Below, one piece after another: positions 1-4,743 of a DNA stretch of 7,606 nucleotides. Under the pieces are notes generated by a model that was given only the letters and a program-made list of their open reading frames with translations, did not search any database and was not told the origin of the DNA. The position numbers and the translations under genes were made by a program. Source of the DNA: a bacterium UBP6_UBA1177. Lineage in GTDB: Bacteria; UBP6; UBA1177. The stretch lies in assembly GCA_002310995.1 (NCBI GenBank), contig DBYV01000004.1:4720-12325 (forward strand). Direction: 5' to 3'. The first letter of the stretch is position 1; the number at the start of each line of letters is the position of its first letter.

Positions 1-216
1 CCGATCTCACTCGGTGTCATGATGCTTCTCCAGACAAAGTTCACGCCGCAGACCGGCGACAACAAACAGGCAAAAATCATGATGTACACAATGCCGATAG
101 TTTTCACCTGGATTTCGCTCATGCTTCCGAGCGGAATGACACTTTACTGGTTCGTCAACACGCTTCTTGGCATCGCGCAGCAGTTCTACGTCAATAAAAA
201 ATACAAAAACGCTTAA
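1..216 (+). CDS. yidC: Membrane protein insertase YidC, C-terminal end (5' truncated by window)
   Basis: YidC (Oxa1/Alb3 family) inserts and folds inner-membrane proteins, alone or with SecYEG. Only the last 71 residues are here, read in frame from base 1 to the TAA at 214-216. They begin PISLGVMMLLQ, then a hydrophilic loop (KFTPQTGDNKQAK), then a hydrophobic stretch starting MMYTMPIVFTW, then the family-typical ending LPSGMTLYWFVNTLLG followed by AQQFYVNKKYKNA. This matches the last two membrane segments of bacterial YidC, including the conserved Pro-Ser-Gly-Met turn and the YWxVN segment. The tail after the last membrane segment is short, without the long basic extension seen in some species. 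The upstream gene body lies outside the window, so overall length and the conserved hydrophilic-groove Arg cannot be checked. No convincing terminator follows; only a weak AT-only inverted repeat lies at 220-243. Confidence 0.93.
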   Translation, partial: PISLGVMMLLQTKFTPQTGDNKQAKIMMYTMPIVFTWISLMLPSGMTLYWFVNTLLGIAQQFYVNKKYKNA

Positions 217-224
217 ATAGTTTT

Positions 225-252
225 TTGAAATTTTTGGAAAAACAAGTATAAT
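225..252 (+). promoter_or_regulatory. Sigma-70-type promoter of the first lipoprotein gene
   Basis: The -35 element is TTGAAA (225-230) and the -10 element is a perfect TATAAT (247-252), with a 16-bp spacer. The expected start point is near 259, exactly where a run of seven T begins (259-265). This gives a leader of about 30 nt to the ATG at 288. Confidence 0.65.
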
Positions 253-287
253 ACAGCGTTTTTTTAGCTATTTTTTGAGGTGATACC

Positions 288-1469
288 ATGAAAAAATTCA
301 GTTTTATCTGCATCATTATGGCACTTTTCGTTTTCACTGCATGCGGCGGAAGCTCGAAAAACGAAAACAAAAACGAAAATCCCGATTCAACCGACACCGT
401 GAGCGACGATGACGGTGATGCAGCGGACACAGAACCTGACACTACGGACGCGGACACCACACCGGAACCGGCAGACGATTCCGACACCGATTCAGAAAAA
501 ACATCTGAATGCACAGGAATATCCTTTGACTGGAACGAACTGAAAAAATATTACTCCAACTATTTTGTTATCGGCGAAGATCCGAGTCTCAGATTGGAAT
601 TTCAGCAAAACGCGCAGGGAACCGTATCAGCCGGCGAATATGATCTTGGCAAAGGTTTCAACAAAAATTACAAAACCTGTTCGGAATGTCTCCTGGTATA
701 CGAGAATATTACTGAAGTCGCTACAAAAAAGCTGGATTATGAAAAAACTTTTTTCCAGGAAAGCGGGACTTTGAAGGTCGATTCCGTTGACGAATCCGGC
801 AATATCAGGGGTTCTATTGAAGCCAAACTTATCCAGGTAACAATTGACTATGACAACAAATACACTTCGACTCCGGTCGAGGGCGGCGAGTGCCTTGAGA
901 TCGAAACAGCCTATTTCAACACTGGATCATGCGCCCCCGACTGTGACGGGAAGATCTGCGGAGACGACGGATGCGGCGGAGAATGCGGCAAAGGCTGCGG
1001 GGAGCTTGCATGCAATGCGGAACAGAATGCTTGCGTCCCGTATGAATGCGAACCGCTTGAGTTCGAAGATGAGGTCAGAATTATGCAGCAGTCAGCGTTT
1101 TATTACTATGTCACTTACGCTGCCGGAAATGCGGCGGGAAACACATCTCTCCGTGATCAGCTTATAATCGGTTTCAACGAATTGACAGAGCTTCAGACCG
1201 GAACAGTCACTCTCTCGCTTGGTATAACTGGTTGCGCATACTGCATGAGTTTCGCGGAAGACATGGATTCCAACGGTCATCAGAACAAAACCTATTCTCA
1301 GGAGAGCGGTGAACTTGTTTTCGAGGAGGTAAACGAGGGAACAATGGAATCGCGCGGACACGGACATTTCAGACTTGTGGAATACAACGACAATAAGGTT
1401 CCGCAACCAGGCGGGAAATGCTACGAAGTCTCCAATTTCAAATGGAACACTATGAATCACGACAACTAA
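288..1469 (+). CDS. Secreted lipoprotein with two related Cys-containing domains and a Cys-rich connector; function unknown
   Basis: The 393-aa product starts with a lipoprotein signal peptide: basic MKK, a hydrophobic core, and lipobox FTAC with the acylated Cys at residue 19 followed by Gly-Gly. Residues about 24-73 form a low-complexity Asp/Thr/Glu/Asn linker, probably an extended stalk. Two domains of similar pattern follow: residues 75-212 (C75, C131xxC134, C202) and 254-388 (C254, C316xxC319, C378). Each has a CxxC, then a QESG motif (157-160 and 338-341), then a GG-x-C near its end. Between them, residues 215-249 contain eight Cys and the motif CGDDGCGGECG, a connector frequent in secreted proteins of Myxococcota-like bacteria. 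The start is supported by GAGGTGAT at 277-284, a long match to the anti-Shine-Dalgarno sequence. It has its own promoter and is not obviously in an operon. The CxxC pairs could be disulfides or metal ligands; I recognise no catalytic family. Secretion and lipidation are well supported, the role is not. Confidence 0.9.
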   Translation: MKKFSFICIIMALFVFTACGGSSKNENKNENPDSTDTVSDDDGDAADTEPDTTDADTTPEPADDSDTDSEKTSECTGISFDWNELKKYYSNYFVIGEDPSLRLEFQQNAQGTVSAGEYDLGKGFNKNYKTCSECLLVYENITEVATKKLDYEKTFFQESGTLKVDSVDESGNIRGSIEAKLIQVTIDYDNKYTSTPVEGGECLEIETAYFNTGSCAPDCDGKICGDDGCGGECGKGCGELACNAEQNACVPYECEPLEFEDEVRIMQQSAFYYYVTYAAGNAAGNTSLRDQLIIGFNELTELQTGTVTLSLGITGCAYCMSFAEDMDSNGHQNKTYSQESGELVFEEVNEGTMESRGHGHFRLVEYNDNKVPQPGGKCYEVSNFKWNTMNHDN

Positions 1470-1510
1470 TACATTCTAAGCCTCTCCAGTGTGGCGAGAA
1501 CTCCATGTTT

Positions 1511-1527
1511 TGTAAAAATCCTTTACA
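1511..1527. promoter_or_regulatory. Inverted repeat, candidate upstream activator site for the sigma-54 promoter
   Basis: TGTAAA (1511-1516) and TTTACA (1522-1527) are a perfect 6-bp inverted repeat with a 5-bp spacer. Its centre (1519) is about 115 bp upstream of the start point predicted from the sigma-54 element. Enhancer-binding activators of sigma-54 usually bind dyads in that distance range. The function is inferred from placement only; no second copy was found. Confidence 0.4.
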
Positions 1528-1608
1528 TTTTATTTTTTTAATTCAGAAAACTTAAAGCTTTTTGCCTTTTTTAAGATTTTTTCCCGATTTAAACCGCTTT
1601 TTTACGAG

Positions 1609-1624
1609 TGGCACAACTTTTGCT
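1609..1624 (+). promoter_or_regulatory. Sigma-54 (RpoN) -24/-12 promoter of ino1
   Basis: The sequence is TGGCAC (1609-1614), five bases, TTGC (1620-1623), then T. This matches the core sigma-54 consensus TGGCAC-N5-TTGC-W at every fixed position, and the GG and GC pairs are correctly 12 bp apart. The predicted start is near 1635, giving a leader of about 55 nt to the ATG at 1691. No good -35/-10 pair is visible for ino1. A sigma-54 promoter needs an ATP-hydrolysing enhancer-binding protein, which is not encoded in this window. Confidence 0.7.
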
Positions 1625-1678
1625 TTATCTCACAGCCTTTTGTTTTTTTAAGTGCGATTAGTAACCTTATATTTTTTT

Positions 1679-1683
1679 GGAGG
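1679..1683 (+). promoter_or_regulatory. Ribosome binding site that sets the ino1 start
   Basis: GGAGG lies 7 nt before the ATG at 1691. The reading frame is open further upstream to an alternative start at 1652, but that codon has no such site and would add 13 residues unrelated to the family, so 1691 is preferred. Confidence 0.85.
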
Positions 1684-1690
1684 AATTCAA

Positions 1691-3019
1691 ATGACAGCTC
1701 GTGAAATTAAACCTGCTGACGGCAAAATGTTGGTTTTCTTTGTTGGTATGGGTGCAATCACATCCACAGTTCTCACCGGTATCTTCAACATCAGAAAAGG
1801 ACTTCACAAACCGATCGGCTCGCTCACTCAGATGGGACACATCAGACTTGGCAAAAGAACGGAAAACCGCTCTCCGCTCATTAAGGAATTTGTTCCGCTT
1901 GCAGACATCAACGACCTTGAATTCGCAGGCTGGGATATTTTCACAGACAATATGTACGAATCGGCTAAACACGCTGCAGTAGTACGCTCGGAAGACCTTG
2001 AACCGGTCAGAGACGAAATGCTCGCAATCAAACCGATGAAGGCTGTTTTCAACCACGAATGGGTTAAAAAACTTGACGGCCCGAACGTAAAAACCGGCAA
2101 AAACTACATGGATCTCGCTCATCAGCTTATGGACGACATCAAAAACACGATGAAGGAAAAAGGCTGCTCGAGAGCTGTTATGGTCTGGAACGCTTCAACC
2201 GAAGCTTACCACAAACCGTGCGAAATCCACAATACGCTCGCTGACTTCGAAAAGGCTATGGAAGACGGTTTCCATCCTGAAGTTGCTCCGAGCCAGGTTT
2301 ACGCATACGCTGCACTCAGCATGGGCCTTCCCTACATCAACGGTTCGCCGAACTGCACAGTTGACAACAGAGCGATCCAGGAACTTGCAAACAAGATGAA
2401 GATGCCTATCGCAGGAAAAGACTGGAAAACCGGCCAGACCCTGATGAAAACGATAATCGGACCCGGACTCAAACTCAGAATGCTCGGTCTCAACGGCTGG
2501 TTCTCGACCAACATCCTCGGAAACCGTGACGGCGAAGTTCTTGACGATCCGGCTAACTTCAAGAGCAAAGAGGTTTCGAAGCTTTCCGTTCTCGACACCA
2601 TCCTTGACGCTAAAAACTATCCGGAACTTTACGGCAACTACTACCACAAAGTAAGAATCAACTACTATCCGCCGAGAGGAGACGACAAGGAAGCATGGGA
2701 CAACATCGACATTTTCGGATGGCTCAACATGCCGATGCAGATCAAAGTAAACTTCCTCTGCCGTGACTCCATACTTGCAGCTCCGGTCGTTCTCGACACA
2801 CTTCTCTTCATCGACCTTGCAAGAAGAGCAGGAATGTACGGAATTCAGGAATGGATGAGCTTCTACTTCAAGTCTCCGATGGTTGCTGAAGGATTGTATC
2901 CGGAACACGATGTTTTCATCCAGCACACCAAACTCAAAAACACTCTCAGATACATGATGGGCGAAGAGCTTATCACGCATCTTGGCAACGAATATTACGA
3001 CTACGCTAAAGAAGACTAG
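1691..3019 (+). CDS. ino1: Inositol-3-phosphate synthase (myo-inositol-1-phosphate synthase)
   Basis: This cytoplasmic NAD-dependent enzyme isomerises and cyclises D-glucose 6-phosphate to 1D-myo-inositol 3-phosphate, the first step to inositol phospholipids and inositol-based solutes. The 442-aa product opens with a Rossmann nucleotide-binding loop, GMGAITSTVLTG (residues 19-30). Hallmark blocks follow: WNASTE, NGSPN, GKDWKTGQTLMKT, the STNILGNRDGEVL block, SKLSVLDT, HKVRINYYPPRGDDKEAWDN and KVNFLCRDSILAAP. Lys residues expected in the active site are present in the GKDWKTGQT and CRDSILAAP neighbourhoods, although I could not map them against a structure. From memory, length and motifs resemble the Bacteroidetes-like bacterial branch more than the shorter actinobacterial or longer eukaryotic forms. 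Start choice rests on the GGAGG at 1679-1683. The gene appears monocistronic: a sigma-54-type promoter lies upstream and a strong terminator starts 23 bp after the stop. That suggests inositol synthesis is switched by a signal-dependent activator here. Confidence 0.95.
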   Translation: MTAREIKPADGKMLVFFVGMGAITSTVLTGIFNIRKGLHKPIGSLTQMGHIRLGKRTENRSPLIKEFVPLADINDLEFAGWDIFTDNMYESAKHAAVVRSEDLEPVRDEMLAIKPMKAVFNHEWVKKLDGPNVKTGKNYMDLAHQLMDDIKNTMKEKGCSRAVMVWNASTEAYHKPCEIHNTLADFEKAMEDGFHPEVAPSQVYAYAALSMGLPYINGSPNCTVDNRAIQELANKMKMPIAGKDWKTGQTLMKTIIGPGLKLRMLGLNGWFSTNILGNRDGEVLDDPANFKSKEVSKLSVLDTILDAKNYPELYGNYYHKVRINYYPPRGDDKEAWDNIDIFGWLNMPMQIKVNFLCRDSILAAPVVLDTLLFIDLARRAGMYGIQEWMSFYFKSPMVAEGLYPEHDVFIQHTKLKNTLRYMMGEELITHLGNEYYDYAKED

Positions 3020-3042
3020 TTATTAAGTCGAGTATTTTTCAG

Positions 3043-3069
3043 ACGGGGGCTTAGGCTCCCGTTTTTTTT
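3043..3069 (+). terminator. Intrinsic terminator after ino1
   Basis: ACGGGGGC (3043-3050) pairs with GCTCCCGT (3055-3062) around the tetraloop TTAG, giving an 8-bp GC-rich stem with one G-U pair. A run of eight T (3062-3069) follows directly. Confidence 0.92.
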
Positions 3070-3103
3070 GCAGTTTTTTCAAAAAAGATACAAAAAAAAA
3101 CTC

Positions 3104-3131
3104 TTGCATTATTTTTATTTCATATTATAAT
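3104..3131 (+). promoter_or_regulatory. Sigma-70-type promoter of the second lipoprotein gene
   Basis: The -35 element is TTGCAT (3104-3109) and the -10 element is a perfect TATAAT (3126-3131), with a 16-bp spacer. The expected start is near 3138, next to a T7 tract at 3139-3145. The leader would be about 60 nt. Confidence 0.65.
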
Positions 3132-3187
3132 GTTTCGGTTTTTTTAAAGCTGGCAGAAATTTACGGTTTTATATTTAATGTTTTGAT

Positions 3188-3191
3188 GGAG
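3188..3191 (+). promoter_or_regulatory. Ribosome binding site that decides the second lipoprotein start
   Basis: GGAG lies 6 nt before the ATG at 3198 and only 3 nt before the ATG at 3195. Starts at 3183 (TTG) or 3186 would have no upstream site. The 3198 start also gives the MKK signal-peptide opening seen in the other lipoprotein. Confidence 0.6.
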
Positions 3192-3197
3192 AAAATG

Positions 3198-3944
3198 ATG
3201 AAAAAAGCATGTTTTATTTTTGCACTTTTCACAGCAATGTTCTTTGTAATCGCTTGCGGCAGCGACAAATCCCTCTATCCGGAAGATACAACTGACACAG
3301 AGGCTGTTGACACAGAAACTGAAAATCCAGACGATGCAACCGACACTGACAAAACTGACAGTGATGCAACTGATTCCGATGCGACCGATACCGACAAAAC
3401 GGACAGTGACGCAACTGATTCCGATGCGACTGATACCGACAAAACGGACAGCGACGCAACTGATTCCGATGTGACTGACACCACTGACACAACCGACACA
3501 GCTGACACAAGTGATACTGGCGATACCGGTGACACTGGTGATACTGGTGATACTGGTGATACTGGCGATACCGGTGACACTGGCGATACTGGCGATACTG
3601 GCGACACCTGTGACACTGGCGATACCTGTGACACTGACGATACCGGCGTGGAAACAACGCCATGCGACCCGAATCCGTGCCTTAACGATGACCACTCCGA
3701 TGGTGTATGCACTATCGAAGAAGGTAACTCTTATTCCTGCGGTTGCAAAAACGATATTCTGGGCAACGACTATATGTGGTACGAGGATAAATGCCATATG
3801 GTCGTAACTCCGAATGAATGCCGCATGTTTGCAGAAACAGTTGCCGATATAATCGGTGGAGTTCCTGATTGGGTTACAGATGTTGTAGAGTGGGTCTGCC
3901 ACTGCTTCACGGAAAGTGAATGTGTAATCACTTGGGAATGGTAA
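3198..3944 (+). CDS. Secreted lipoprotein with Asp/Thr repeat stalk and EGF-like C-terminal region; function unknown
   Basis: The 248-aa product has a lipoprotein signal peptide: MKK, a hydrophobic core, and lipobox VIAC with acylated Cys at residue 20, then Gly-Ser-Asp. Residues about 47-149 are an acidic repeat stalk: nearly three copies of a 15-aa unit rich in TDSDA and TDTDK, then 19 consecutive x-D-T triplets, ten in a row being GDT. Two triplets carry Cys (138, 144), unexpected in a stalk. After it, C156-x4-C161-x9-C171-x9-C181-x-C183-x15-C199 fits an EGF-like pattern, with the common opening PCDPNPC. The last 50 residues add C208, C234, C236 and C242 around a hydrophobic stretch that could be a helix. 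Asp-rich repeats of this kind may bind calcium, but no canonical DxDxDG loop is seen. It stands alone between its own promoter and the next gene. A surface adhesion or binding role is a guess. A long open frame on the opposite strand is an artefact of the repeats. Confidence 0.85.
   Translation: MKKACFIFALFTAMFFVIACGSDKSLYPEDTTDTEAVDTETENPDDATDTDKTDSDATDSDATDTDKTDSDATDSDATDTDKTDSDATDSDVTDTTDTTDTADTSDTGDTGDTGDTGDTGDTGDTGDTGDTGDTGDTCDTGDTCDTDDTGVETTPCDPNPCLNDDHSDGVCTIEEGNSYSCGCKNDILGNDYMWYEDKCHMVVTPNECRMFAETVADIIGGVPDWVTDVVEWVCHCFTESECVITWEW
3336..3482 (+). repeat. 45-bp in-frame tandem repeat, about three copies
   Basis: Full units lie at 3354-3398 and 3399-3443. A partial third follows from 3444, and a partial one precedes from 3336. 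Each encodes a 15-residue unit of the form TDSDATDSDATDTDK. The copies differ mostly at synonymous third positions and in the third copy change Ala to Val (3471-3473). Confidence 0.88.
3474..3644 (+). repeat. 9-bp in-frame tandem repeat (x-Asp-Thr), 19 copies
   Basis: Nineteen consecutive 9-bp units encode x-D-T: three TDT, ADT, SDT, ten GDT (3519-3608), then CDT, GDT, CDT and DDT. The units vary only at GGC/GGT, GAT/GAC and ACT/ACC in the central block. Near-identical short units make copy-number change by slippage plausible without loss of frame. Confidence 0.92.
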
Positions 3945-4028
3945 TTCAACCTTTGCTCCTTTAATTTTCTGAAAACTCCTTGACATAAAATAATTCTTAG
4001 CCGGAACTGAATTCTTCTGGAGGCAACC

Positions 4029-4652
4029 ATGGAAACAGAAGAAAAAAAATACTCACAGGGAGAAGAATTTCTCAACGCTTTCAGCCACGCTTTCGGCGCA
4101 CTTTTTGCGATTTATGCAATGGTTATGCTGGCCTTTAAATCAAGCACATCAATGCAGAGTGCGACAACTGCAATTTACAGCGCGATGCTTTTTATTTCGT
4201 TTGAGTCCTCGACATGTTATCATGCGATGACCAATGAAACCGCAAAAAAGGTCTTCAGACGCATTGATCACAGCGCAATTTATCTTCTGATTGCAGGAAC
4301 TTATACACCGATGCTGATGCTTGTACTCGAAATTCCATACTCCATCATTTTTCTCGTGATGATCTGGTATCTGGCACTTACCGGTGTCGTTTTTTCATGC
4401 CTCACTCTAAAATTCAAAAGACTTTCAACAGGACTTTATGTACTCATGGGCTGGCTTTCGGTTTTTCTGCTTTACATTCTGTGGTCAAAAGGATTAAAAA
4501 CCACAATGCTTTATCTGGTACTCGGCGGTGTTGTCTACACGGCTGGAAGCTATTTTTATCTCTCAAAACGAAAATATTTCCACGGAATCTGGCACTTTTT
4601 CGTTCTGTTCGGCGCAATTCTGCACTACATGGCAATAATATCGCTGCTGTAA
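4029..4652 (+). CDS. Hemolysin III / PAQR-family seven-helix membrane protein
   Basis: The 207-aa length and hydrophobic profile fit the bacterial HlyIII (YqfA/TrhA-like) branch of the PAQR family, relatives of adiponectin and progestin receptors. Seven membrane segments are expected. Family motifs are present: E13-x2-NAFSH20 at the N terminus, S61-x3-H65 in the second segment, DH (80-81) followed by IYLLIAGTYTP, GW (141-142), GG-x2-YT-x-GS (166-174), and H185-x3-H189 near the last segment. S61/H65/H185/H189 correspond to the conserved Ser and the three His that hold zinc in PAQR proteins, so an intact metal site is expected. The start is supported by GGAGG at 4019-4023, 5 nt before the ATG. 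Despite the name, most bacterial members are not proven toxins; roles in membrane lipid homeostasis or amidase/ceramidase-like activity have been proposed for the family. No partner gene is adjacent, and no clear promoter or terminator borders it. Confidence 0.92.
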   Translation: METEEKKYSQGEEFLNAFSHAFGALFAIYAMVMLAFKSSTSMQSATTAIYSAMLFISFESSTCYHAMTNETAKKVFRRIDHSAIYLLIAGTYTPMLMLVLEIPYSIIFLVMIWYLALTGVVFSCLTLKFKRLSTGLYVLMGWLSVFLLYILWSKGLKTTMLYLVLGGVVYTAGSYFYLSKRKYFHGIWHFFVLFGAILHYMAIISLL

Positions 4653-4688
4653 GCTTCAAATTTTCCCTCTTGAAACCAACTCAAATCC

Positions 4689-4716
4689 TTGATTTTTCGG
4701 CAATTATTTGTATAAA
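4689..4716 (+). promoter_or_regulatory. Sigma-70-type promoter of the TPR gene and probably leuS
   Basis: The -35 element is TTGATT (4689-4694) and the -10 element TATAAA (4711-4716), with a 16-bp spacer, the same spacing as the two lipoprotein promoters. The predicted start near 4723 leaves a short leader of about 20 nt. Confidence 0.55.
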
Positions 4717-4731
4717 AACCGAGTTTTGCCG
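4698..4731. promoter_or_regulatory. Dyad centred on the -10 box of the TPR promoter
   Basis: CGGCAA (4698-4703) and TTGCCG (4726-4731) are perfect inverted 6-bp arms with a 22-bp spacer. The centre is within about 1 bp of the centre of the -10 box. This geometry suits a repressor operator. Arms this short can arise by chance, and no second copy was found. Confidence 0.3.
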
Positions 4732-4732
4732 C

Positions 4733-4738
4733 AGGAGG
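4733..4738 (+). promoter_or_regulatory. Ribosome binding site that sets the TPR gene start
   Basis: AGGAGG lies 5 nt before the ATG at 4744. The frame stays open to a TTG at 4708, but that start would lie inside the promoter and lacks such a site, so 4744 is used. Confidence 0.85.
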
Positions 4739-4743
4739 CGTTT

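Larger units (their letters stand above)
1470..1690 (+). other. Intergenic regulatory region upstream of ino1
   Basis: This 221-bp AT-rich stretch has no credible coding sequence. It contains a 6-5-6 inverted repeat (1511-1527), a second weak dyad CTTAAA/TTTAAG (near 1551-1574), a sigma-54 promoter match (1609-1624), T7 runs at 1643-1649 and 1672-1678, and the ino1 ribosome binding site (1679-1683). No clear intrinsic terminator for the upstream lipoprotein gene is visible. Confidence 0.6.

Noticed and set aside
220..243. GTTTTT/AAAAAC inverted repeat after yidC as a terminator
   Set aside because: The stem is almost entirely A-T, and the sequence overlaps the -35 and spacer of the next promoter; not a credible intrinsic terminator.
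1486..1515. Possible small stem with TGG/CCA and GAG/CTC after the first lipoprotein gene
   Set aside because: The stem needs a bulge and leaves too small a loop, and the T run after it is short, so no terminator is called.
2195..2980. 261-codon minus-strand open frame opposite ino1
   Set aside because: It lies wholly antisense to a highly conserved enzyme gene and has no recognisable motif or ribosome binding site that I can see.
3336..3644. Repeat region considered as a CRISPR array
   Set aside because: The repeats are contiguous, without spacers, multiples of 3 bp and in frame within a lipoprotein gene.
3980..3985. Perfect TTGACA upstream of the hemolysin III gene, considered as a -35 box
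   Set aside because: No acceptable -10 element lies 15-19 bp downstream (the region reads around CCGGAACTG), so no promoter is called.
3144..3986. 280-codon open frame on the minus strand, plus two further long minus-strand frames in the same area
   Set aside because: They are antisense reads of the Asp/Thr repeats (Ser-Val, Thr-Gly-Ile-Ala and Cys-Arg-Gln-Tyr strings). The + strand frame has a signal peptide, lipobox, ribosome binding site and EGF-like Cys pattern.
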